DNA of 64,000 nucleotides from Candidatus Limivivens intestinipullorum. Its GTDB lineage: Bacteria > Bacillota > Clostridia > Lachnospirales > Lachnospiraceae. Shown here piece by piece: positions 1 through 8,182 of this stretch (within the stretch, counting starts at the first letter, position 1; each line of letters opens with the position of its first letter). Location: assembly GCA_018711185.1 (NCBI GenBank), contig DVIQ01000033.1, positions 37,229 through 101,228 on the forward strand. The letters are read 5' to 3'. The position numbers and the translations under genes were made by a program. The notes beneath the pieces are model-generated. The model had not been told where the DNA came from, searched no databases, and saw only the letters and a program-made list of their open reading frames with translations.

Positions 1-1084
1 TGAAAGACACATCCTTGAACTCCACATCTCCGTGGATGGGCGGAAGCTCCTTCGCGCCTGGCGCGTCTTTTACCCGGACAGGCTCGTCGATGGTCTCAAA
101 GATACGCTCCAGGTAGGAGATGGCCGTAAGCAGGGAGTTGTAAAACGCCGCCAGGGTATTGATGGGGGCCCAGAATCTTCCGATATAAGCCGTAAAGGCG
201 ATCAGAACACCGACTGTCAGCGTAGCGTCCGGAGCCAGGATCCAGCGGATGCCCAGCACATAGACGAAGGCCGTGGTAATCGCGGAAATCATATCCACGC
301 TGGGGCCCATGATAAAGTTAAATTTAATGGCATGCATCCAGGATTTCCGATAGCCCCGGCTTAACCCGTTAAAGATGCCGGTATTTTCCTGCTCCCGGAC
401 AAAGGACTGGGTTACGCGGATTCCGTTGATGCTCTCGGCGATATAAGCGTTCAGGTTCGACTGCTTATTTGACTGAATCTGCCAGGCTCTGTGCTGCTTT
501 TTCTTAATCAGGATCACGACTGCCGTCAAAAGCGGCAGGCCGCACAGGCAGATCAGCGTCAGCCGGGCGTCGCAGAACAGCATAAACAGGATAATAAAGA
601 TCAGGTTGCAAAGATCCGTTATGGTGTTTACGATACCGTTGCTGAGCAGATCGCTGAGGCTGTTTACATAGTTTACGACCCTCACCTGTATTTTCCCGTG
701 GGGGCGGTCATCATAGTAGGAGAAAGGCAGCTCCTGCAGGTGACAGAAAATGTCCGACCGGATGGAATGGATGATGCTCTGTCCGATGACGCTCATGGTT
801 TTGATCTTGAGCCGGAGGCTCACCGCCGAGTAAGCGGCTACCAGCAGAGTCAGAAAGCTCATCAGAGCGATCATGCGCATATTTTTCTCCGGAATATAAA
901 TGTCCATGATTCTCTGGAAAAAAATCGGAACCATCATGGTCAATGCGCTGGAACTCAGCATCAGGAAGATCACGCCCCCCATTTTCTTTTTATGCGGGGA
1001 AATATAGCGCCCCAGTCTCTTTAACTGGTCTATGTCAAAATTATCCTCAAGTACCTCGTCCATGTCATAGCGGTTGCGCGCCAT
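1..1084 (-). CDS. ABC exporter subunit, transmembrane part (3' end outside window)
   Basis: This is the N-terminal part of an ABC exporter half-transporter of the multidrug/lipid type; the nucleotide-binding domain lies beyond the left edge. The start is the ATG at 1084 (MARNRYDMDEV), two bases after the stop of the upstream subunit and preceded by GGAGG inside that gene's last codons. About 360 codons are visible and open. They contain the hydrophobic segments of a type IV exporter domain and end at the E-F-K-D-V-S-F strand that begins the ATPase domain. The tight spacing with 1087-2868 indicates a heterodimeric exporter (BmrC/BmrD or LmrC/LmrD style). The substrate cannot be told from the sequence. 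Confidence 0.9.
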   Translation of the reverse strand, partial: MARNRYDMDEVLEDNFDIDQLKRLGRYISPHKKKMGGVIFLMLSSSALTMMVPIFFQRIMDIYIPEKNMRMIALMSFLTLLVAAYSAVSLRLKIKTMSVIGQSIIHSIRSDIFCHLQELPFSYYDDRPHGKIQVRVVNYVNSLSDLLSNGIVNTITDLCNLIFIILFMLFCDARLTLICLCGLPLLTAVVILIKKKQHRAWQIQSNKQSNLNAYIAESINGIRVTQSFVREQENTGIFNGLSRGYRKSWMHAIKFNFIMGPSVDMISAITTAFVYVLGIRWILAPDATLTVGVLIAFTAYIGRFWAPINTLAAFYNSLLTAISYLERIFETIDEPVRVKDAPGAKELPPIHGDVEFKDVSF

Positions 1085-1086
1085 GG

Positions 1087-2868
1087 TCAGTTGCCTCCTT
1101 TCCCGGCAGTAAGCCTGCTGTGTTCTTCAAGCATCTCATAGGGGATCTCTCCGTACTGGTTGCGGAAGGTTGCCGCGTAGTAGCCATTCTGGGCCAGCAG
1201 GGATTCATGGGTGCCCCGCTCAATAATGCGCCCGTGATCCAGAACCAGGATCATATCCGCGTCTTTGATGGAAGAAATCCGGTACGCGATGATAAACACC
1301 GTACAGTCTTTTTCTTTCTGTATATTTTTCAGCTGCGTCTGTATGTAGCTTTCTGTCTCCATATCCACCGCGGAGGTAGTGTCATCCAGGATCAGGATCG
1401 CCGGATCCTTTAAGAGAGCTCTGGCAAGGGAAATTCGCTGCTTCTGTCCGCCCGATAACCCTACGCCCCGCTCGCCCACGATGGTGTCATAACCCTCGGG
1501 CATGGCGTTGATAAAGTGGTTGGCGTCCGCCATAATGGCCGCGTGCTTCACATCGGCGAAGCTGCAGTTGGGACGGCCGTAGGCGATGTTTCCCTCAATG
1601 GTATCGGAGAACAGGAATACATCCTGCATCGCCATACCGATGTTGTCCCTGAGATTGTACAAATCGTGCTTCCGGACATCCACGCCGTCCACCAGGACTT
1701 CTCCTGATGTGGTGTCATAGAAACGGCAGAGCAGGTTCATCAGGGTGGATTTTCCGGAACCGGTGGAGCCGATGACGCCTACGGTCTGCCCCGCTTTGAC
1801 CTTGAAATTGATGTCCATTACAATGTCTTCGTCATCCGTGCGGTAAGACACATCACGGAATTCCACGTCTCCGCGGATTTTCCGGTGAATGCCTCCGACC
1901 CGGGGCGTCTGAACCTGGGGCTCCTCACGGTAGGTATTGTAAATCTTTTCCACGGAGGTGGCGAAATTCAGCGTATCATTTACCCACCATCCGGCCATAC
2001 GAAGGGGGGTATTCAGCATCCAGAGGTAGCCGTTGACCTTTACCAGATCTCCCATGGAGATCTCTCCCTGGATCACCAGCCAGCCGCCGTACAGCATCAG
2101 AATGATCGTCAGGGCATAGGAAAGAATTTCAAAAATCGGCACATATTTCATCCAGATTCCGGAAGCGTTGACCTGGGCGTCCCGGAACTTGTCGTTCTCT
2201 TTGTTGAACTTCTGGATTTCGTAATCCTCCTTGGCGAAAGCCTTTACTACCCGGTTTCCGCTGATGTTTTCCTGAACAAAGGCATTCAGGGACGAAAAGC
2301 AGTTTCGATTGCGCTGGAAGGCCGGACGCACCTTCTTGGACTGAAAATACGTGGTCAGAGCCGTAAAAGGCAGCACAATCAGCATCAGCAGCGCCAGCCT
2401 GGTATTTACCGTAAATACCATCAGCAAAGCGAAAATAAACAGCAGCACATTCTGATATACCGCGTAGATTACATAGGATACAAAATACCGGACCGCGTCC
2501 ATATCTCCCGTCTGGCGGCTCATCAGGTCTCCAGTTCGCTTCTTATTATAGAAACTGAAGTCCTCCTGCAGAAGCTTCCGGTACACCGCGTCGCGCATGT
2601 CATAGAGTACGCCCTGGGACGCCGTTTCGAATACAACCTGGTACACGAAACGAAGCACGCCGTTTAACAGGGTTACGCCCAGCAGACACGCGATCAGGAT
2701 ACCCAGCAGGTCATAGTTTCCGGCCTGGATTACATCGTCCACAATCACACCGGAGATGTAGGGATTGACGATGGACAGGGCCGCAATGATGGTCGTCAGA
2801 ATCAACCCCAGAATCATCAGGTTTCGGTACTTCTTCAGAAACGAGAAGAACCATTTCATAGGTGTCAT
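1087..2868 (-). CDS. ABC exporter subunit, permease-ATPase fusion
   Basis: A 593-residue half-transporter: about 300 residues of membrane domain, then an ATPase domain with Walker A GSTGSGKST, signature LSGGQ and Walker B ILILDDTTSAVD. The residue after the Walker B aspartate is Asp instead of the usual catalytic Glu. That is the pattern of the degenerate-site partner in heterodimeric ABC exporters, and it fits the partner gene starting two bases downstream. The start chosen is ATG 2868 (MTPMKWF), which has AAGGGAGG eight bases upstream; a longer reading frame to 2949 has no such site. An AraC regulator is divergently encoded upstream and may control the pair (inference). Confidence 0.93.
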   Translation of the reverse strand: MTPMKWFFSFLKKYRNLMILGLILTTIIAALSIVNPYISGVIVDDVIQAGNYDLLGILIACLLGVTLLNGVLRFVYQVVFETASQGVLYDMRDAVYRKLLQEDFSFYNKKRTGDLMSRQTGDMDAVRYFVSYVIYAVYQNVLLFIFALLMVFTVNTRLALLMLIVLPFTALTTYFQSKKVRPAFQRNRNCFSSLNAFVQENISGNRVVKAFAKEDYEIQKFNKENDKFRDAQVNASGIWMKYVPIFEILSYALTIILMLYGGWLVIQGEISMGDLVKVNGYLWMLNTPLRMAGWWVNDTLNFATSVEKIYNTYREEPQVQTPRVGGIHRKIRGDVEFRDVSYRTDDEDIVMDINFKVKAGQTVGVIGSTGSGKSTLMNLLCRFYDTTSGEVLVDGVDVRKHDLYNLRDNIGMAMQDVFLFSDTIEGNIAYGRPNCSFADVKHAAIMADANHFINAMPEGYDTIVGERGVGLSGGQKQRISLARALLKDPAILILDDTTSAVDMETESYIQTQLKNIQKEKDCTVFIIAYRISSIKDADMILVLDHGRIIERGTHESLLAQNGYYAATFRNQYGEIPYEMLEEHSRLTAGKGGN

Positions 2869-3018
2869 AATAACGTCCTCCCTTGTGTTAGCCAACATAT
2901 TACGCCGCAAACAGCAGGTGCTTGCGGCTACTGTGAAGAGTAACAACAATTTACCACACCGGGGAAAAAAGAAAATGGAATATCTTGCCCCAAAGATGTA
3001 TTTTTTTGGGTTTTGCAG

Positions 3019-3047
3019 TTTACTTTTTTGCCGGCAGCATATAAAAT
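3019..3047 (+). promoter_or_regulatory. Putative promoter for the AraC-family gene
   Basis: A TTTACT (3019-3024) and TAAAAT (3042-3047) pair with 17-bp spacing lies in an AT-rich stretch about 100 bases before the AraC start. The match to sigma-A consensus is moderate. Confidence 0.45.
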
Positions 3048-3065
3048 AAAATTAGAAATCGGCAG

Positions 3066-3090
3066 AACAGTTCCGCGCGGCTGAACTGTT
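3066..3090. repeat. Short palindromic repeat, solo terminal unit
   Basis: An AACAGTTC...GAACTGTT hairpin with one mismatch in the 11-bp arms. It matches the end unit (GTTCAGCC/GGCTGAAC) of the dispersed ~130-bp element found elsewhere in the window. It lies in the 5' region of the AraC gene. Confidence 0.6.
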
Positions 3091-3151
3091 ATAAAATGTC
3101 GAACAGCGGAGCGGTTACTGATTTCATGATAACAGGAAGGACTTGCAGTAT

Positions 3152-4048
3152 ATGTGCGACACGAGGAATGCTTTGATTGAAGAACTGAATCCTACATTTC
3201 TTTTTACCTGGAAAGGAACCAGGGACGGCAGCGGCGAGCGCTATCACAGCCATGACTACGCTGAGTTTTCTTTTGTGCTCTCCGGCGCCGGCAGATACCG
3301 TATCGATGACAAGATTTACGAAATAGCGGAAGGCGACCTTCTCATTCTGAATCCGGGAACCAGGCACCAGGTACTGGCCTCGGATCCGAAGGAGACGCCC
3401 TGTACGGAATTCTTTGTGGCCTTTACAGACATACAGCTTCGGGATTTCCCGAAAAATGTCCTGCCCGTTCCCCAGGCAGGCCCCATTCTTCACACCACCG
3501 GAGACCTGCGGCAGAAGCTTTTTAAGATCTGTTCCTCCATGGAAGCGGAAAGCACCGTATACCGCCAGGGGAAATACTACATGCTCCAGTCCTATCTCAT
3601 CCAGATGATTCTGCTGGTGATCCGGGAGCAGTACGAGCCGGAGGAGAACCACGCTCTGGGCTATGCCTTTGAGTCTGTAAACAAAAAGTACATCGTGGAG
3701 CGGATCATCACCTTTTTTGAGGATCACTACGCCCAGAAAGTCTCCCTGGATCAGATCGCGGAGAATATGTATCTGAGTCCCTTTTATATCTCGAAAATCT
3801 TCAAAAGCGAGACAGGAGACACTCCCATCCGTTATCTGATCAACATTCGTCTGGAAAAAGCAAGGGATATTCTGGAAAAAGATACCGACAGCAGCATCAA
3901 AGAGGTGGCTTTAAGCGTCGGGTACGACGACGCCTACCATTTCAGCAAGCTCTTTAAAAAGAAATACGGGGTTTCCCCTTCCGAAGTAAAAAAAGGGAAC
4001 CGTTCAACACAGGTCTGCGCACATGCTGCGCAGACCGTAAGAACGTGA
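3152..4048 (+). CDS. AraC family transcriptional regulator
   Basis: About 298 residues. The first ~150 form a cupin-type ligand-binding domain (Y-H-S-H-D-Y-A-E-F, then a G-D-L-L-I-L-N-P-G-T-R-H turn). The last ~100 form the double helix-turn-helix of AraC/XylS proteins (I-A-E-N-M-Y-L-S-P-F-Y-I-S-K-I-F-K and the V-G-Y-D-D-A-Y-H-F-S-K-L-F motif). ATG 3152 is preferred because AGGAAGG lies 11 bases before it; an in-frame TTG at 3143 is too close. It is divergent from the ABC exporter. The last 12 residues (QVCAHAAQTVRT) are not part of the family: they are read from a dispersed repeat element that also supplies the stop codon. Confidence 0.93.
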   Translation: MCDTRNALIEELNPTFLFTWKGTRDGSGERYHSHDYAEFSFVLSGAGRYRIDDKIYEIAEGDLLILNPGTRHQVLASDPKETPCTEFFVAFTDIQLRDFPKNVLPVPQAGPILHTTGDLRQKLFKICSSMEAESTVYRQGKYYMLQSYLIQMILLVIREQYEPEENHALGYAFESVNKKYIVERIITFFEDHYAQKVSLDQIAENMYLSPFYISKIFKSETGDTPIRYLINIRLEKARDILEKDTDSSIKEVALSVGYDDAYHFSKLFKKKYGVSPSEVKKGNRSTQVCAHAAQTVRT

Positions 4049-4066
4049 TTCAGGAGTGCGAAAAGA
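4001..4066 (+). repeat. Dispersed palindromic element, left half
   Basis: Contains the hallmark hairpin GGTCTGCGCA-CATGC-TGCGCAGACC followed by GTAAGAACGTGATTCAGG, shared with copies at 53304 and 62093. It overlaps the last codons of the AraC gene and lies between two convergent genes. Confidence 0.85.
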
Positions 4067-4086
4067 AGCGCAAGCCGGCGAACCGT

Positions 4087-4923
4087 TTAGGTTGGCCGGC
4101 TTTTGTTCACGGGAATCTGGATTTCCGTTACAAACTTGGAAGTATCGTTGGTGAGTCCGTAGTCGATCATTGTAATCTCCCGGGAAAAGCCTGCCACGGC
4201 ATAGCCTTCCCGGCGGATATATTCCATCAGCCGTCCATAGTACCCCGGTGCCTGCTCATGTCTGCCCTGAAAGCGGACAGCCGCGCAGGTCTGGGCAGGC
4301 AGAACCGTGGTGTCCCCCTGGAAGGTATCCTCCTCGTCCAGGAGCAGGAACACCACATCGTAGGAATGGTATTCCCCGCGCCGCAGACGCTCTCCGGAGA
4401 CGCCCACGCCGATTTTCCCGAGAAAAATGGACGTGCCCTCCTCGGACTCCTCAAGAAGCCGGATCGAATATTCCAGTTCCTGATAATCCGAAGGGCCCAA
4501 AGACTGGCGGATGGACGCGATTCTCCGGGGCGGCGTATCCACCAGACAGATCTCATCCAGACGGGAGGACAGCGCGTCCTGAATCTGGGACAGACGGTTG
4601 CGGATCTTCCGGCGGATCATTTTGAGCCGCTGCTCCCTTTTCTCAATCTCCGCCTCCTGGTTTTGCAGAAGCTCCTGGATTTTCCCGATATCCCGGTTCT
4701 GAAGGAACCCGGCGATCCGGTCCAGGGGCATATCCAGCTCCCGCAGATAGCGGATGGTATTCAGACACTCAAACTGGGCGGCTCCGTAATACCGGTATCC
4801 CGTATCCGAGTCCGTATATTCCGGACAGACCAGGCCTGTCCGGTCGTAGTATCGAAGGGTGCTGATGCTGATATGAAAAAGCCTGGACACCTCTCCGATT
4901 CGAAACAATTCTTTTCTCTCCAT
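4087..4923 (-). CDS. MerR family regulator with GyrI-like effector domain
   Basis: About 278 residues. The N-terminus is a MerR winged helix (F-R-I-G-E-V-S-R-L-F, then S-T-L-R-Y-Y-D-R-T-G-L-V), followed by a coiled-coil dimer helix (about 80-120) and a C-terminal GyrI/BmrR-like effector-binding domain. ATG 4923 is favoured, with AAAGGTG upstream; a GTG at 4935 is possible. It lies 23 bases after the MATE efflux gene, so the two are co-transcribed, and the upstream promoter has the 19-bp spacer typical of MerR targets. It is probably a multidrug-responsive activator of the pump. Confidence 0.92.
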   Translation of the reverse strand: MERKELFRIGEVSRLFHISISTLRYYDRTGLVCPEYTDSDTGYRYYGAAQFECLNTIRYLRELDMPLDRIAGFLQNRDIGKIQELLQNQEAEIEKREQRLKMIRRKIRNRLSQIQDALSSRLDEICLVDTPPRRIASIRQSLGPSDYQELEYSIRLLEESEEGTSIFLGKIGVGVSGERLRRGEYHSYDVVFLLLDEEDTFQGDTTVLPAQTCAAVRFQGRHEQAPGYYGRLMEYIRREGYAVAGFSREITMIDYGLTNDTSKFVTEIQIPVNKSRPT

Positions 4924-4946
4924 TTTTCCCGACACCTTTTTTGGCG

Positions 4947-6302
4947 TTACGCAGGCCGTTTCCGGAGCCCGCTTTTGGTTTTCCGCCCTTCATACAGCAC
5001 GTAAAACAGCGTATAGCATGCCATAATTCCCGATACCGTAGGGGCAATCCGTCCAAGCATCCCCAGGTCATCGGCAAAATGGCTGGAAAAATACCACACC
5101 AGGGGAATTCGGAAAACCAGGGCCCCCGCCGTGCAGCTTACCATAGTCCAGAGGGTCTTTTCCCTGCCGTTTAAGTAGCCGTTCAGGCAGAAAACCAGGG
5201 CGACCATCAGGTAATCATAGCTGCAGGAGCGGAAGAAGGGAATGCCCGCCTCAATCACACCAGCGTCGCTGGTAAAAGCGCCGATCATGGACCGGGGACT
5301 GATCTGGGCCCAGCCCCAGAACACAAAGGATACCGCCAGGGCGAAACCCAGGCCATACCACAGGGCTTTCCTGGCCCGCTCCGGCTTCCCGGCCCCCACG
5401 TTCTGGGCCGTCACTGCCGCCAGGGCGCTGGCCATGGACGTGGCGCTGAGCATGGCGAACACATCGTATTTGCTGCTGATTCCCACCACCGCGGCGGCGT
5501 AGACGCCGCACCGGTTCATAACCGCCGTCAGGTACAGGAAGGAAATCCGCACCGCCAGCTCCTGGAAGGAGATCGGAATGCCCACGCCGGCCAGCTCCCG
5601 GATAATTTCTCCCACAGGCCGGAAGCTGGGAAGCCGGAAGTCAAACAGGAAATCCTTCTTTTTCAGGTAAACCACCGAGATTCCCATGCTCACCGCCTGG
5701 GAAATCACCGTGGCCAGGGCCGTGCCGCTGACATCCATCCGGAAAAATTTCACAAACACAAAATCCAGCGCGATGTTGATCACGCAGGCAATTCCCACGA
5801 AGGCCATGGGCCGGGTGGAATCCCCGTATCCCCGCAGTATAGCGCTGATGGCGTTGTAGCCGCAGATGAAAAAATTTCCCAGGGAACAGATGGTGACATA
5901 CTGCGCCGTCAGGGAAAAGGCCTCCTCCGGCGTATCCAGGGCGCGAAGCAGGGGCCGCAAAAAGGCCAGCATCAGTACCGTAAGGAGAATGGCCGTCCCC
6001 GCGAATACCGTCAGCGTCGTTCCGATAGTCTGCTTCACCTTCTCGTAATCCCGCCGTCCCATGTATTTTCCCACCAGGATAGTGCCCCCCAAAGTCAGGC
6101 CGGTGATCAGGCTTGTAACGATCTGGGTCACCTGGGTTCCGGTGGACACCGCGGCCACGCTCTGGGCGGAGCAGTACTGCCCCACCACAAACAAATCCAC
6201 CGCCCCGTACAGAGACTGCAGGATGTTGGCCGCCAGCAGCGGAACCGCGAACCGGAACAGCATCCCCGGCACGCTGCCCCTGGTCAGATCATTTTGCTTC
6301 AT
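4947..6302 (-). CDS. MATE family multidrug efflux transporter
   Basis: About 451 residues with twelve hydrophobic segments and the two-lobed MATE/NorM pattern, beginning with the F-A-V-P-L-L-A-A-N-I-L-Q-S-L-Y motif of clostridial MATE proteins. It is expected to export cationic compounds in exchange for Na+ or H+. ATG 6302 has AAGGAGG eight bases upstream; an in-frame TTG at 6308 is rejected. First gene of a two-gene operon with the MerR regulator. Confidence 0.93.
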   Translation of the reverse strand: MKQNDLTRGSVPGMLFRFAVPLLAANILQSLYGAVDLFVVGQYCSAQSVAAVSTGTQVTQIVTSLITGLTLGGTILVGKYMGRRDYEKVKQTIGTTLTVFAGTAILLTVLMLAFLRPLLRALDTPEEAFSLTAQYVTICSLGNFFICGYNAISAILRGYGDSTRPMAFVGIACVINIALDFVFVKFFRMDVSGTALATVISQAVSMGISVVYLKKKDFLFDFRLPSFRPVGEIIRELAGVGIPISFQELAVRISFLYLTAVMNRCGVYAAAVVGISSKYDVFAMLSATSMASALAAVTAQNVGAGKPERARKALWYGLGFALAVSFVFWGWAQISPRSMIGAFTSDAGVIEAGIPFFRSCSYDYLMVALVFCLNGYLNGREKTLWTMVSCTAGALVFRIPLVWYFSSHFADDLGMLGRIAPTVSGIMACYTLFYVLYEGRKTKSGLRKRPA

Positions 6303-6334
6303 TTTCAAATCCTCCTTGTGGATATTCTTATTTT

Positions 6335-6365
6335 AGATTAAACCCTGTAATAGTTATAGAGTCAA
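6335..6365 (-). promoter_or_regulatory. MerR-type promoter with operator dyad for the MATE-MerR operon
   Basis: On the minus strand TTGACT (6360-6365) and TAATCT (6335-6340) are separated by 19 bp, the long spacer of MerR-activated promoters. The spacer holds an imperfect dyad, ACCCTGTAAT-A-GTTATAGAGT (6342-6362, 7 of 10 pairs). With a 17-bp spacer TTTAAT is an alternative -10. The -35 overlaps the stop codon of the upstream cyclase gene. Confidence 0.65.
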
Positions 6366-7294
6366 GAAGGATCTGAAAAAAAAGCGTAGCCCTGTTTGCT
6401 GTTCTTTTTTACCTCGTACATGGCCCGGTCGGCGGCAGCGTACAGCTCTCCATAGGTTTTTCCGTCATCCGGCGCGATGGCGATGCCGATGCTGCCGGAC
6501 AGAACCAGCCCCTTTTCAAGGGGCTGAACCTCCGCCATCCTGTCCAGAATCTCCTGGGCGTACTGTGCCGCCTCCGCTCTTGTGCCCTCCGGCCAGAAGA
6601 CCACAAACTCGTCGCCGCCGGCCCGCATCGCCACCGCCTGCTCTGTACAAGCCCGCCTCAGCGCCTGACCCGCCTCCCACAAAAGCCGGTCGCCCTGGGG
6701 ATGCCCGTAGATGCTGTTGATGGTCCGGAAATTGTCCAAATCCACCATCAGGAAAATTCCCGTGGACCTGGCCGCCAAAAGCCCTTCGATCACAACCTCG
6801 CCGGCCTTATTGTACAGTCCCGTCAAAACGTCCATCCGGGCCTGCCTGCGCAGCCTTCCGCTGATCCGGTACTGCTCTGTTATATCCGTCAGGAGTCCTC
6901 CCACCAGGGTTCTCTTTTTCTGTGTCAGAACCGCTATGCGGCAATCATACCAGCAAAGGCTTCCGCCCCTCTCTGGTATACGAAGCCTGCACTGTCTTTG
7001 GGAAATTTTTCTCTCCTTCATGGACCTCACGGTGCGCGCGAAAAGTTCCCTGTCCCTGGGGACCGCCGGGAAGCTGCGGTATCCTTCCTTTAAAAAACGC
7101 CGTATCCTCCGCATCCTTCCGCTGCCGTCCTCAAATAGCAGCGTGTCTGTAGTTGTATCATAAAGAAAAGCGGCCGCGCCCTCACACCGCGCGAAGATAT
7201 TGCACCACTGCTCCCCGACCCTCCGATCCCCAAACAGGGGCCCGGCTTTGTGGCGCTTTCTCCGTTTCACTGCCTCCCTCATTCTTTTTGACAT
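6362..7294 (-). CDS. Diguanylate cyclase with N-terminal PAS-like domain
   Basis: A 310-residue soluble protein. Residues ~25-140 resemble a PAS/PAC sensor (ending D-I-T-E-Q-Y). Residues ~150-305 are a GGDEF domain with metal-binding D185 (M-V-D-L-D-N-F) and an intact GGDEF at 226-230, so it should make c-di-GMP from two GTP. The inhibitory RxxD site expected just before the signature reads T-E-Q-A (217-220), so classical product inhibition is probably lost. It is encoded about 3 kb from pelD, a c-di-GMP receptor. A functional link is attractive but inferred. Confidence 0.92.
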   Translation of the reverse strand: MSKRMREAVKRRKRHKAGPLFGDRRVGEQWCNIFARCEGAAAFLYDTTTDTLLFEDGSGRMRRIRRFLKEGYRSFPAVPRDRELFARTVRSMKERKISQRQCRLRIPERGGSLCWYDCRIAVLTQKKRTLVGGLLTDITEQYRISGRLRRQARMDVLTGLYNKAGEVVIEGLLAARSTGIFLMVDLDNFRTINSIYGHPQGDRLLWEAGQALRRACTEQAVAMRAGGDEFVVFWPEGTRAEAAQYAQEILDRMAEVQPLEKGLVLSGSIGIAIAPDDGKTYGELYAAADRAMYEVKKNSKQGYAFFSDPS

Positions 7295-7376
7295 CCTTTC
7301 TGTTCATTGCCGGCCACGCCCGGGCCGGCAGCTTCTGTTTCCCTTCGCCGTAAGCATTCCGCTATCTAATGTGTAC

Positions 7377-7406
7377 ATTATATAATCTATACATCAGTTA
7401 TGTAAA
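7377..7406 (-). promoter_or_regulatory. Promoter of the diguanylate cyclase gene
   Basis: TTTACA (7401-7406) and TATAAT (7377-7382) with an 18-bp spacer on the minus strand, about 80 bases before the start. Strong -10 match. Confidence 0.6.
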
Positions 7407-7433
7407 GAATCTTTTTTGGGTATGATGTTTTTG

Positions 7434-7568
7434 AACGTAACAATTCAGCCCTGCTGAACCGTACATGCAAAATCCATTTAAAATCGCCTGCTGCGATGGG
7501 ATTTTGCACTCCCGGGTCACGTTCTCACGGCCCGCACAGCATGTGCGCGACCTGGGCTGAACGGTTAC
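7434..7568 (-). repeat. Dispersed palindromic element, near full length
   Basis: Both ends are present: GTAAC-ATTCAGCCCTGCTGAAC on one side and CTGGGCTGAACGGTTAC on the other. Internal blocks ATCGCC..GGCGAT-like and the GCGCACATGC hairpin are present in diverged form. Reading the minus strand gives the same order as the copy at 53304. Confidence 0.85.
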
Positions 7569-7608
7569 TTTTGAACTCCCAAAGCGGCGTCAAAATTTTA
7601 CTTAAAGA

Positions 7609-7836
7609 ATGGATTACCGAATGATCAAATTAAGAGTCCTTGAAATTTTGAAAGAGCAGAATCACACGAAGTACTGGCTCTACACAAAAATGAATCTGAG
7701 CTACCAAAATTTTAACAGGCTGGTGAATAACGAGACGCGGTCCATCCGATATGAAAATATCGAAAAGCTCTGCCGTATCCTGAACTGTTCTCCGGATCAG
7801 CTTTTCGAGATCACTTCAGACGAGGAAGCATCCTGA
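7609..7836 (+). CDS. Small XRE/Cro-type DNA-binding protein
   Basis: 75 residues, essentially only a helix-turn-helix domain of the HTH_26/Cro type: ..W-L-Y-T-K-M-N-L-S-Y-Q-N-F-N-R-L.., then L-C-R-I-L-N-C-S-P-D-Q-L-F. Such proteins are common autonomous regulators in Firmicutes. The start may be ATG 7609 or 7621; neither has a strong ribosome site. A hairpin follows at 7921. No partner gene or target is evident. Confidence 0.8.
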   Translation: MDYRMIKLRVLEILKEQNHTKYWLYTKMNLSYQNFNRLVNNETRSIRYENIEKLCRILNCSPDQLFEITSDEEAS

Positions 7837-7920
7837 AATACTTGTTCCGGCCCCCGCCGGTCCGCGCCGTATCGCTGTTTGGAATATACAGCCTGAGGAT
7901 TCTGCGAAAGTACGGCAAAT

Positions 7921-7942
7921 GAGCAGCCATTTCTGGCTGCTC
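7921..7942 (+). terminator. Hairpin downstream of the XRE gene, weak terminator candidate
   Basis: GAGCAGCC-ATTTCT-GGCTGCTC is a perfect 8-bp stem with a 6-base loop. No U-run follows it, so termination is uncertain. Confidence 0.4.
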
Positions 7943-8041
7943 GTAAGAGGGAATTTGTATGAAAAAGTTTGAAATGTATTAGGTTTATCACCTTACGTTT
8001 ATAAGTATAAACAAGAAATGTGAACATTTTTTGTTTTCCCT

Positions 8042-8101
8042 GTGAAAATCTCGTGTTTTTATAGTATAATGGTAACACGTTACGCTGAAAAACACGAGAT
8101 T
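8042..8101 (+). promoter_or_regulatory. Promoter embedded in a 14-bp inverted repeat
   Basis: TATAAT (8065-8070) with a 4/6 -35 (8042-8047) and 17-bp spacing. The arms AATCTCGTGTTTTT (8047-8060) and AAAAACACGAGATT (8088-8101) are perfect inverted repeats that enclose the -10. Inside the loop lies a second dyad, GTAAC-AC-GTTAC (8072-8083), exactly at the expected transcription start. This geometry suggests an operator or a regulatory RNA fold ahead of the ATPase gene and perhaps the whole pel operon. Confidence 0.55.
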
Positions 8102-8120
8102 ATTTTTATTTGGCGCGAAA

Positions 8121-8151
8121 GGCAACGGTTCAGCAGAGCTGAACGGTTGCC
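8121..8151. repeat. Short palindromic repeat, solo terminal unit
   Basis: GGCAACGGTTCAGC-AGA-GCTGAACGGTTGCC: 14-bp arms with one mismatch. It is the terminal unit of the dispersed element standing alone in the leader of the ATPase gene. Confidence 0.65.
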
Positions 8152-8182
8152 ACGAAAGCGCCGTGAAAGGAACTGCGTTATT

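Larger units (their letters stand above)
7295..7608. other. Intergenic region between divergent cyclase and XRE genes
   Basis: This 314-base gap holds the cyclase promoter and a nearly complete copy of the dispersed palindromic element (7434-7568, reverse orientation). No additional gene was seen. Confidence 0.7.
7837..8182. other. Intergenic region with hairpins and a palindromic promoter
   Basis: This 346-base gap contains an 8-bp perfect hairpin (7921-7942), an AT-rich stretch, the nested palindrome/promoter at 8042-8101 and a solo repeat unit at 8121-8151. A search for a c-di-GMP riboswitch core by eye found nothing convincing. Confidence 0.6.

Noticed and set aside
8042..8182. Longer N-terminus for the COG3044 ATPase
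   Set aside because: The frame is open but crosses the promoter -10 and inverted repeats; the family begins at M-K-T-S-Q-E-L-R (8183).
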